Assembly: GCA_964036195.1 (NCBI GenBank)
Contig: OZ038453.1
Span: 20,869,206-20,933,205 of the forward strand
Reading direction: 5' to 3'
DNA: 64,000 bases
DNA from: Sphaerolaimus hirsutus
Taxonomy: Eukaryota > Nematoda > Chromadorea > Monhysterida > Sphaerolaimidae
In this document: positions 20,176 through 31,113 of the stretch, piece after piece
How the letters are laid out: every line of letters starts with the position of its first letter
Position numbering within the stretch: position 1 is the first letter of the stretch
Notes under the pieces: model-generated
Told to the model about the DNA's origin: nothing
What the model saw: the letters and a program-made list of their open reading frames with translations, nothing else
Database searches by the model: none
Translations under genes and position numbers: made by a program

Positions 20176-23100
20176 ATGTCTTCTTATCAGAATCAAGGAT
20201 TAGCCAGTGATGTTGGCCATGGGCCAATTGGCGATGATCCAAAAGATTCACTATTTTCAGAGCAGCAGGTGATGTTTTTTTGAAATTTCTGGAGGCAAGC
20301 AAGCATATAGGTTTTAGTGAATACCTAGTTTCTTGAATGAATATTTGGAAAAAGAGCGGTAACTAGTTTACTGTAACACTTGAATAGTTTCCCTTTCCCT
20401 TACTGTAACTTTTTTCTCATATTTTTCTTGAATATCTTCCCTGAGTAAGTGGAAGGAGAGAATAAGTACCCCATATGTCAAAGTACATACCCATAGGTCA
20501 TAATCTATGACTAAGTCAAGGGGGCACTTATTCAAGGATATATGGTAAAAAACACAATTCATGATTTTGGCAAATATTGCGTGTCAAATCTTCAGGCTCA
20601 ATCTGAGAGTCACAAAAAACCCTGGTGGAGTGCTCACTTGAATTTTGGGGAGCCAGTACTTTTTGGCACCTGGGATGGTGTCTTCACATCTGTAATGGTC
20701 AACATTTTTGGTGTCATCATATTTCTGCGCATGGGCTGGATTGTTGGAGAGGCTGGTAAGTTAGAGATTGTTTTTATATCAGGTATTTTGAATAGTATTC
20801 TGAAATTCCTGGATAATTTTATATTTTGGCAGCTGGTACTAATGGGCTCGCTGAAAAATTGTAGAACGACCAGTGCTGTCCTTGTTTTGTTTTTAAAAGC
20901 ACACTGAAACAGCTGCTACATTAACCGTGTGGAGTTGGTGGTAAATATAACTTCCTACACCACATAAATTAGCACACCAAGATGTACATTGAGGCCCTGT
21001 GTCTATAAACATGTAAACCCGATTGGCATGTTGGAAAAATATGAGGGCAAATGCAACGTGTCTACATGCCAAGCGGGTTTACATACCTAGAGAGTCCACA
21101 TTACTGCACATCCACGCACATCCACCACCACAACCCTCCAAACTCCACAGGCATCGCGCACGCAACCGTTCTACTTTTCTGCTGCGCCGCATTGGCAATC
21201 GCCCCAATGCTCAGCGCAGTTGGCATATGTGAAAGGTGCCAAATCCAATCTGGAGGCGTCTACTTTTTGATCAGCCATGTACTGGGTGCAACTGTGGGGG
21301 GAGCTGTGGGAATTGTTTTTATACTGGGTCAGGTGGGTTGAAAAAATTGTTTTTTTGTCTAATTTTTTAATCACAGATTATATTTTAGTGATGTTTATTC
21401 AACTTTTCAGTGTGTTGGACTATCACTGGTTGCTGTGGGATTTGCTGAAGGCATAGAGCACCTATTTAAGACTGAAAATGAATATTTGAAGACTGCTATA
21501 GCAATTATAACAATTTTAGTCCTTTTGGGGGTGAACTTGGCTGGAGTGACCTATGTTGTTAGGCTTCAGATATTTCTGCTTGGAATTCTGCTATTGGCTG
21601 TAGCAGATTTTGTTGTAGGGAGTCTTTTCAGGAGGGAACCAGGTATATAGACACTTTTTCACAACATTGGCATTTTAAGAAATTTTTCACATAAAAATCA
21701 ATTGAAAGTGCAATTAAATTGAAACACCCTTCACAGCTTCCGGAGTGGTTGGCATGAATTCAACAAATTTTGCACTGAATATAAGGCCAGACTTCACAAA
21801 GGGACAAAGTCTTTTCTCGGTGTTTGGAGTGTTTTTCAGCAACTATATTGGTGTGCTGGCAGGGGTGAATATGGCTGGAGATTTGAAAAATCCAAAAGAG
21901 AGCATTCCTATAGGGGAACTCGCTGCTGTGGCTACCAGGTGAGAGACACATTTTTTGATCCATATTTTTCACAATTTAAATTTACTGCCAAAAATCCCAG
22001 CACTGGAATCTGCTTCATATTTGTCATGCTTCTGGGTGCCACCTGCATGAGGGAATTTCTGATCAATGATTTGATGATTGCACTCACTGTATGTGATTGA
22101 AATTATGTTATATTCTACCAGACAAAATTGCAAATTCATGCAAAAACCCAGGTCTCTGCCACACGGCTTCTATTCCTGGCTGGGCTTTATATCTCATCCT
22201 TGTCGAGCATACTGGGTTCAATGTGTGGACCTCCCAGGGTTCTGCAAGGCATTGCTGCAGAGGGATTGATTCCCGCTATCAACTCACTAAGTGCAGGTAG
22301 ATTGGTAGACATTGCTTTATGCATTCAAAACTATTTACCATATTTGCTTGAATAATTCTTACCCTTCCTGAGTAATTCCCCACTGTTAGATGAGTGAGGA
22401 AAAAACAATTCCTCCTTATGACACATGATCAATTTGGTGTGTATAATTTGAACAATAATGACATATTTAATGTAAATGGCACATTTATGTTGTTAATGAA
22501 GCATATTTCATGAAATCTGTTGATGGGAACATGCTTGAAATATTAGATGGAATAGTATTACCCCCTTGAAGAATTCTCTCCTCTAATAGACCCTATCAAA
22601 AAGTCTGATAAAGAATAATTTCCCGGGGGAGTTATTCAAGCAAATACAGTACATATTTTTGTGTAATTACACAAACAATAAATGTCCCACACAGGTGTTG
22701 GTGCAAACAAAACCCCAGTGAAGGCTCTGTGTGTGATGACAGCTATCTCTATACTTTTTGTGCTTGTGGGTGACCTGAACAGGCTGGCAATTATGTCCAC
22801 AATTCCATTTATGATAACTTATGCTGCAGTAAACTATGCTTATGTCTGTCTGGCTATGACTTATGACATACAACAGGACAGGAAGGAAAGGTAAATGTTG
22901 GGGAATGTTTGGAAAGAGACATAGGCAAACTGTGTTCAGATTGCCAGGAATTCTTCATGGGAAAATTATAGCTGCTATCATTGTTTACCCAATGTGTTTT
23001 CATTGCAGTTCAGAGCTGTTGTTCTAAAATAACATGGCTAAAAAATATAACTTTTTAAATTACTCTGTAGGATTCCTTTTTCAATTTTAGTTTGCACACA

Positions 23101-24735
23101 CAATAACCAGTCTAAGGCACTTTTTACTTGAACTGAAAACAAATTCCACACCAACTTAAATCCATGACATTTAACCAATCAAAAATCAATATACAGGCTC
23201 GCAGCTGGTCTCCCAGTAAGCTCATATGGTTCAATGGCCAACATAAAAACACCATCACATGAGCCCAGTGATTTGGACCACCTGTTTCCTGAAAGAAGGG
23301 CTGGTAATATGGATCTAGAGGGAGATCCAGAAAAAAGTGACCCTGTAGATGCACCTGATCCAGGAGGGGAAGGTGATACTACACTATTGACTAAACAGGG
23401 TTTGTTTACACATATTCATTTATCTTGGCTTCATATTGTGCTAACACTAATTTCATCAAGTAGGGATAAAGGCTAAGGTAACATAGTAATCTTAGGTTTG
23501 ATGAGAAGGGTGATAAAAATGATTGAGGAAATTCTTTAGCATATTCTTGTCATTTTACAAATTTCATTGTCATTTGTACTTTCCTTCACACTTGAATTTT
23601 CATCTGTCTAAATTTTGCCACTTTCAACACTTCTTATCACTTATAAATTACATTGTCACTTGACACAGCTCAAATAGAGAGTGCATTTTATATTTTTTGG
23701 GACATTGTGTGGTGAGTGCAGAAAATATTAATCATTCGCAGAAGTCCCAAGGATTGTTGACCAACCAGAGACATGGTACTCACTGTTCTGCAACCGGTGG
23801 TTCTCCCTCACTGCTGTGAGTTGATTTTAAAAATAAAATTAGAATATTGAACATGCATCACTAATTTATATATGTTTTAACACACAGGCAATAATCAACT
23901 TTCTTATTATCATCCCCATGGACCCACTTTATTCCAGTGGTACTGTGGCACTTGTGATAATTTTGTATGTCTACATTGGAAGGGCCAACCCATTGGCATT
24001 TGCAGGTGGGTAATGGTGGTACCTATTTTGGGTAACATCTTTAGGTGACAGTCATGACATGGTGTCATTGACTAATTTCAGTGTTTGGGTTTGGATGGAC
24101 ACTGATTGCACTGCCACCTATTTCAGGCTGGGGCTGGGCTAAGGTCCAAATGGGATTGACTTTTCAGGATCAGAATAAGGATTTAGGTTTTGGGATTGGG
24201 ACCGGGACTGCAAAATCCTGAAATTTTCCTGTACTCAGGATCGGGATCTGGATCCCGTTTGAACCCTAGGCTGGGCACAGTATCAAGGCAGGGTGCTATT
24301 CTTTCATGCTTGTTTTAAGTTGAGCTACTGATTGAGTCAAAATTACCTAAGGATCCAATCAATAACACACTTGTTTGATACAGTTCTATATGCTCCAGTG
24401 ATGTAAAAGGAAACTTCAGCGCCTTCAAAACTAAAAAAAGATAAATGTAAAAAAAATTATGCACTTCATCCTCAGGTATCAGTGAGTTCAGTGCAAAGCG
24501 CATGATCATAAAAGGCACGAAGGGCTGGATGATCAAAGCGATGACAAAATTTGGCATATGTCCAGACAAAATCAATGACTTTGCCAAAGAGAAAGATTCA
24601 GAACACATGGTCATTCCTGGCACCAGCACTGCGGGGACAAACATAAAACAGGAAATTGTCACAGAGGAGAATGTGGATTATCAGGATAGACAGGGATATC
24701 ATCAGGCACAGAAATTTGAGAAAACTTTGAATTAA
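20176..24735 (+). CDS. SLC12A8: SLC12A8-like solute carrier (12 exons, 650 codons)
   Basis: An integral membrane transporter of the SLC12 (cation-chloride cotransporter) family, APC fold. Coding exons are 20176-20268, 20596-20755, 21151-21332, 21411-21642, 21737-21938, 22001-22088, 22152-22296, 22695-22890, 23197-23399, 23742-23815, 23888-24005 and 24476-24735. All borders are GT-AG, all phases agree, and the total of 1953 bp ends in TAA. After a short N-terminus come KPWW and [10 protein letters not shown] (residues 55-64), then TM1 with [57 protein letters not shown]-like [17 protein letters not shown], and [14 protein letters not shown] (G-D-L-K/R-x-P signature). [22 protein letters not shown] and GANKTP follow, then an acidic loop (about 433-500), [12 protein letters not shown] and YVYIGRANP. 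These words fit the SLC12A8 branch better than NKCC/KCC. Human SLC12A8 is somewhat longer (about 714 aa). Introns are mostly 60-450 bp, the longer ones carrying MITEs. The transported substrate cannot be told from sequence. Confidence 0.9.
22336..22651. repeat. MITE, TACCGTATTTGC family, in SLC12A8-like intron 7
   Basis: It starts TACCATATTTGCTTGAATAA and ends TATTCAAGCAAATACAGTA. It is an older copy with shortened C- and G-runs. It lies wholly inside the intron between exons 22152-22296 and 22695-22890 and explains that intron's length. Confidence 0.75.
24140..24268. mobile_element. Small hAT-like element, TAAGGTCCAAA / GGGATC family, 8-bp TSD, in SLC12A8-like last intron
   Basis: The ends TAAGGTCCAAATGGGAT and ATCCCGTTTGAACCCTA are flanked by the exact duplication GGCTGGGC (24132-24139 and 24269-24276). 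The 129-bp body repeats GGGATT/GGGATC words. It belongs with the other TAGGGT-ended elements in the window. Confidence 0.8.
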
Positions 24736-24951
24736 GTGAATGGAGGGAAAAAGCTTTAGATATTGCTAGATTAGCCTGGTGTGGCATCATACATATTTTT
24801 CAATATAAGCTACATGTAAATATTTACCAGATATATATCTTGATGGCAACTTCTAACATTTCTTATTGCCTTCTTGACATTTATTTTTTCTTTGGCAAAA
24901 ATGGGAAGGTTGCATAGTAAATGATTCAAGTTCAATTTGAATCTAGATATT

Positions 24952-24957
24952 AATAAA
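24952..24957 (+). terminator. Candidate polyadenylation signal of the SLC12A8-like gene
   Basis: AATAAA lies 217 bases after the TAA stop, in AT-rich 3' sequence. A second AATAAA occurs at 25554-25559. Which is used cannot be decided from sequence. Confidence 0.4.
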
Positions 24958-26058
24958 GATATTTTTATTTCATTTCAGTCTTTTAATGGCAACAACATTG
25001 AAAGCACACATACAATCAGTACTTTGTTATATAATTACAAACAATACACTCAACTATCCAGGTGTGTAATGTACCTAAAAATTCAGTTTGGGACATGTAA
25101 CATTGAGACATGTAAAATGATGCCATACCACTATTCTTTTGCTTCTGATACAACATATTGCACTACTTATTGATGTTATTGCTTCCACAACTTTCCCTGA
25201 TTTTCAATTGGGCATATCTTGAATGTGACAAAGACCCTTCAAAATATTTACTGTGATAATGTGTATATCAAGTTTTGGATGGGTTACATGATTTCATTAA
25301 AGCATAGATTTCATTTTTGGAATTGCTGCTAAGTTCATAAGAGACATTGATCTGAATACATACTCCAATGATCTCAGAGAAATAGCACTTTATTAATAGA
25401 TTTGTCATCAAGCAATGTGAGAGTTAGAATGTGATAATTTCAGATAAAATATCTGTGTACCTAGGTATCCTTGCTTATATTCTACATTTCTTTTTCCATA
25501 ATTTATCCTCTATTACTCAAGTCAATGTTTATGTAGGTTGTTGTTGTATGTATAATAAATTAGACTGTCATTTCTATCATTCAAGAATTGTGTGTGGATG
25601 TTTTTAAAAACACAACCTTCAAAATGCTTGCCTTGAGTTCATGTGCACAAACATTTAAGGTATTCAAAATTAAAGGTTCTTGTTTGAAATGTCTATGCAC
25701 ATGTGCCTCAAATCAGACCAAGTTTACTTGGTGTTATTATGTGCCATACTTTACTTTTTTTTACTGATCAAACACCATAATGACCACCAAAATATTTTTT
25801 TTGGTAAACTGCATCAATAAATAAGTGACACATGATAATTAACCAGGCTGTGTTTAGTTAAATTGGGCTTGCTTTCATGAAGATTTGGTCAATTAGATGG
25901 AGGTAATTAAACCAATGTTTCATAGATTAGAATAGGAAGACACTTTTACATCCCCGCAGTGTTTTGAATGCAAATTTTTTTCAAAAACTGAAATGTGATG
26001 CTTCTGTGACTTTGGATAACAAGAGCAAGTTGATACCTATTTGAACTTTACGCATGCA
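24958..26058. other. 3' flank of the SLC12A8-like gene, no gene seen
   Basis: AT-rich sequence with many short frames but no recognisable protein words. It probably includes the 3' UTR up to about 25.6 kb. No repeat termini were found. Confidence 0.4.
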
Positions 26059-26755
26059 TACCGTATTTCCTCCAAATAGTTAAAATTTTGAGGAGGGGTA
26101 TTTCTGGGGGGGGGTATTAATTCGCCTGAAATTTCTTGAACTCCAAGTACTAATTTGTGCTTCGTGACGTACTCAGATGTAGAAAAATGCAACAATAACT
26201 GTCATATATTATTGACTTATATAAGTGTGTGATTGGTTGGTATAAACCATGTCCTAATTTTACACAGCCATTAAGGTGGACTTACAGCATAACGATCAAT
26301 AGGAGGTGATGCGACTAATTCAACGTCACCGAAAGATGACTTATATTCATTTTTTCAACTTTTTTATTAAAAGGTCATGTTTAATAATCAATATTTTGCA
26401 GAAATTTATTATGTGCGAGATGTGAAACTCGAATTTTTCATCAAACGGTTTTCATTCTAATTCGAGTTTCACAACTCGCACATAATAAATTTCTGCAAAA
26501 TATTGATAATTAAACATGACCTTTTAATAAAAAACTTGAAAAAATGAAAATAAGTCATCTTTCGGTGACGTTGAATTTGTCGCATCACCTCCTATTGAAC
26601 GTTATGCTGTAAGTCCACCTTTATGTTAACGTGTGATCTGCATTCCCTGGATGACAAACCGCAGCCTTTGTCATTTACGTTCTGTTCACACTATCTTTGA
26701 GGGGGGGGGGGTATTTCGATGGGTTTTTTATGGGGTATTTCGAGGAAATACGGTA
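26059..26755. repeat. MITE, TACCGTATTTCC family, carrying a nested palindrome
   Basis: It starts TACCGTATTTCCTCCAAATA and ends TATTTCGAGGAAATACGGTA. Its core (TAAGTGTGTGATTGG and GTCATTTACGTTCTG) is split by the 347-bp palindromic element at 26274-26620. Confidence 0.8.
26274..26620. mobile_element. Near-perfect palindromic MITE with TTA target duplication
   Basis: The left end AGGTGGACTTACAGCATAAC is mirrored at the right end. The two arms, about 160 bases each, are nearly perfect complements and meet around CATCAAACGGTTTTCATT at about 26438-26456. TTA at 26271-26273 and 26621-26623 is the target duplication. A 3-bp TTA duplication with long TIRs points to the PIF/Harbinger group; no coding capacity. 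Confidence 0.85.
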
Positions 26756-28194
26756 TTTGTGTTGATATAGGTTTTACCGTAAGCACACTCTGTGCCCTAT
26801 CATTATTTTTATGTATTGGTGCTTTCCCTGGCTGAGGCTTCAACTGTTTGACGACCATTAAAGTTGGATTGATTTATTCCCTGTTCTAATGATTAAACGC
26901 AATTTGCGGCGCCAGCCATCTATACCACTATCAACATCAAACTGATTTCAAATGACGTTTTTTTGTCATGAGAATAAATCCTTGATTTAAATGAAACTTT
27001 CCTATTTCCTTGGTGTTATTAACTTATTTCGAAGCAACATTTTTCACAAAAACAACAACGAAAATACAGACAATTCAAGCACGTTTAACTCACTAAACAA
27101 TTCAATTTGCCTTTGAGAGGTGCAGGAACAAATTCAACTTTCTGCAAATTAGATGCAATTTTGGCCAGTTAATCCATGTTGTTATGTTTGTTAAATGTCC
27201 CACCTGCATCCACTAACCAAGTTGCAGCCTTTAGTAATCATAAAACACAGCAAAAATGTCTGATATTTCATTTCATTTCATTTCGCAAAACACCACAGTC
27301 GGCGATACAACGTTGTGGGCGAATATTACACAGTACACAACAAAGTAAAAGGAGCGAAAATATAGAATTATAAAACATTATTTATAAAACATACATTTAG
27401 CACCGTTGACTAATTGTGAAAACATATTTACCGTATTTGCTTGAAAAATCCCCTGGGGGATTATTATTTCGCCAGACTTTTTTGAGGGGGGAACTATTCG
27501 AGGGGGGAATTATTCGAGGGGGGAATTATTGTTTCGTCAGAATGTATGAGCATCTTTCTATCAAGTCATTTCACAAAAAGGGCATTTTTAACACAAAAAC
27601 GTGCCATTTTTGTTAACATTTGGCACAACTAATTGATGAAATATTTTTAAGGGGGGATTATTCGAGGGAGGAATTATTATTTCCTCACTCGTCTTACAGG
27701 GGGGGGGGATTATTCGAGGGGGGGAATTATTCAAGGGGGGAATTATTTAAGCAAATACGGTACCTTTGCTTACCTTGACTTTATGAACAGAGAGAGCTAT
27801 CAATATTGATATGATTGCAATATTTTACCACTCAATGATACAAAATGACAAGTTCAAAAATGTGAATTGACACTTGATACTTCAAAATGTCAAAATACAT
27901 TTGTCATGTCAAAATACATTTGTCATGTCGTTATCATAAGTCTACATATGACAGCAGACATTCAAAAAAATGATTATTTTCAATAATTAATTTATTTTTG
28001 AAATGCATCAGTGGTTGTTTGACAAAATTAATTTTATGACAAGCTAGCAATAGTCCAAATTTCAATGAATGCTTGCATATTATTACCACAGATGCAAATA
28101 GAGAGATTTGTTCATGAATATATACATATAAACAGGAGAAGTCAGTTTAGTAGGTAACATTGAAAATTTTCCTGACATAAAATAATACAACATT
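26756..28194. other. Presumed upstream region of the lectin mosaic gene, with one MITE
   Basis: Mostly AT-rich sequence with no convincing exon, apart from the MITE at 27429-27762. A frame at 27176-27373 has no domain words. The promoter of the gene starting at 28195 should lie in its right part, but no confident core element was seen. Confidence 0.35.
27429..27762. repeat. MITE, TACCGTATTTGC family
   Basis: It starts TACCGTATTTGCTTGAAAAA and ends TATTTAAGCAAATACGGTA. G-runs with ATTATTCGAGG lie on both sides of an AT-rich core with AACGTGCCATTTTTGTT. The closest relative is 62108-62449. Confidence 0.85.
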
Positions 28195-31113
28195 ATGCTG
28201 TATCACAAGTTATTCAAGTGTATCTACATTACATTGGTATTTGAATTTGTAAACTGTGGGAATTTATCACACTTTTGTAACTCATTTGGTGCACACTGGT
28301 TCAGTGAAATGCCACTGTCTTGTTACATCTACATTGATCCTTTGAGGTTTGTTCTGTGGGGAGATGTTTGAGCTTCTGTTGGATAAATTGACATGAAAAT
28401 AACCCATACTTACCGAATTTAGTTGAATAATGCCACCTTGAATAATTCACCCTGTAAATATGTCAGGAATAAATACTTCCGCCCCCCCCCCCCTTGAATG
28501 ATTCCCCCTGAACACATACTCTCATTTTTTGTATCAAATTTGAACAAAATTAGCATTAACACAAATTATTGTGTTGATAAAGCATTATTCATGGAATTAA
28601 TTGATAGAAACATGCCTGAAAATTCTGATGTAATGATTCCCGTTGAATAACCCCCTTTCAAGCAGAGTTGTTAAAATACCGGTATTTTTGGAAAGCGTAA
28701 GCGTAAGCGTAAATACACTTTCCAAATTTTCTGTATGGATACTTAAAGCGTAAGGTATTTTTAAAATACCTGGGAAAGCGTAAATAAAAGCGTAAGCGTA
28801 AAAAAATTTTAAGAGACGTTTTATCAGTGAATTCTTTCCAAATCAAGCTCTCAGCGACATTTTTCGGATGTCCACTTAGTAGTCTGCCCTCATATGTTGT
28901 TTGGCAATTCATCGGCAGCGACACTTACCGTATTTCTTCTAATAGAATAGCACCGTTCAATTTTTTTCGTCAACTTTATTTGCCTGCCGTTCTATGGGAG
29001 GTGACGTCTATTGGAGGCTGCCGTTCTATTAGAAGAAACACGGCAAGTCATCTTTTTATCTTCCAACTTGGAGTTAGTGCTGTCGACGGCGACAACATCG
29101 TCGTCGGAATCCATTTTCAGCCCAAAATTTCTTATCTGAAGCCACGATTTTGCTCAACGACACAGTATTAGTAAGACATTCATACTGCGACACAATTTGT
29201 AAACGTGCCACTATTTCCAGCACATTACTGCACGCACGCAGTAATTTTTTTGGTAAACTCGACGGACATTATGGAAGTCAATGCTCTACCGGATTTTCGT
29301 ACAACTGCGTATATTCGTAGTTGGCACTCGTCCAAGTTACCGCTTGAGAGAATGTTACCCAGTATGAAAGATGCAGGATTTCCGTCTGCGTCACCAAAAA
29401 TGGCTGCGGAATGCGATTAAGCGAACGCAATTGGTCGCTAATGGCGGCGCACACACGAGTTGACACACATGTTGATTTAATTGGATACCGCGGTCATTTT
29501 CGTTGACAAGAGCGGAAATCTAGCGTTTTTTACCTCATTCGTATTCAACGCAAAGGTAACTTGGACGCACTAGGAAGTTCATACGTTCTTTTTTGAAGGA
29601 ATTCGTCGAGACTGCGACGATAAGATCCGACCTAAGACCTTACAATCTGACTTTCTATAACGATTTGTCTATCAAACTCATCTTGTTCTCGCATAAAAAG
29701 TTGGATTGAATCAAAAGTATCGTGAACCGAATGGAATCCGTCCATTCAAGTTCGAATTAAAAAAGATACGTCATTGGTAACCAAGGGCCGAATACCTGAT
29801 TCGTTTCATGTCTGCCGAGTTTACGCAGTTTCATTCACTCTTTTTTGTGGTTTTATGCTTTTTCAAAAGTGTAAAACTGAACCGTGTGAAAAGCTTTTTT
29901 ACGCTTTTAGTACCCGGGTATTTTGGTCGGGAAAGCGTAAAAAAGCGTACAGGTATTTTATGAAAGCGTAAGCGTAAGCGTAAGTATAAATACCCATTTA
30001 CCCGGGTATTTCGGGTAAGCGTAAATACGCTTTCGCAACTCTGCTTTCAAGTAGCCCCCCTACAAAAAAGTGTCACAAAAAATTTATATCCCAGGGGATT
30101 TATTCAACCAAATATGTTATGTATGTACTCACGCACTCTACCAATCATATATCACTTTTCAGATTCTCAGAGCACAACTGGGCTACACATCAACAAAGCT
30201 GTGTTGAACTTGCAAATCAAATATCACCAGTATTAAGGTGAGGTTAACCTAAGTTATATTAGCCTTAAATTTTTCAGCCTTAAATGTTCAGGTAGGAACA
30301 GACTGTTTGAAGAAAACAGTGACATAAAACTAAAACTAAACAAAATTGCAAATTTGAATTTAGTTTTGTACACATAAAATATCCCCAAACAAACTAAATA
30401 GCTTTTTAAAGTGTTTTTAACTCATTTGATATTACTGGAATGATTATTTAGTGTGTAAAATAATGTTGATGTAGATCAGACATAATTCATAATGGTTAAC
30501 TCAAATTGTGTTCAACAAAGTTTTTTAAAATTTAGAAATTTTGATAGTCAACTTGTGCATACGCATAGGACAGTGAGCTTTTTTACATTATAATATGATG
30601 TGATATTATTGATCCGTGTTGCCCTAAAATGCTACCATTTCAGTGGAAGACTTGCGACAATCACTTCTGAATCACTGAATAGATTTCTGAACGAGACAAT
30701 CTTGGTAAGTTAAAATAATTCAACTTTATTTTGGTAAGTTGAAATTGAAATAAATTCAGCTTGCTTAATTTTCACCAAAAAAATTTCAGGGCCCAATTTC
30801 TAGAAGTGCAATGGTTGGCCTTAAACGGAATAGCTCAATTGAAACGAATACCCACTAGTGAGTATTCAACTGAAACAAATCCAGAATATTGTGAAAAATT
30901 TAATTCTTTACTTTTTATTTATGCTTTATGCATGTTGTTGTAACAAATTCAGCTGGTACAAGGATGTTCAGAAAAAGTTGGTTTCACTCATAGAGAGTGA
31001 TTATGTTGAGCCAAACTTCAATGCCAGTGAAGATTGTTGCATTTTGAGAGATGATGGTCAATGGCAGGCTGAAGAATGCACAGCAGATATAGGTGTTTTG
31101 TGTGAATTTACTG
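28195..31113 (+). CDS. Lectin mosaic module 1: signal peptide and CTLD1 (5 exons)
   Basis: Exons 28195-28346, 30163-30237, 30644-30704, 30790-30857 and 30953-31113. CTLD words in order: PLSCYIY (first Cys), HNWATHQQSC (W-x-x-A-x-x-x-C helix), GRLATITS (G-x-L-A-x-I), MVGLKRN, WYKDV, then CCILRDDGQW and C-x7-LCEF (last Cys pair). I see no EPN or QPD calcium-binding motif, so sugar binding is not predicted. The first intron, 1.8 kb, is filled by a MITE and a hAT-like element. Confidence 0.8.

Noticed and set aside
28827..29420. Open frames of 114 and 71 aa inside the CAGAGTTG element
   Set aside because: The first crosses a GCCGTTCTATT MITE piece, there is no transposase-like motif, and no splice-consistent gene model could be built.
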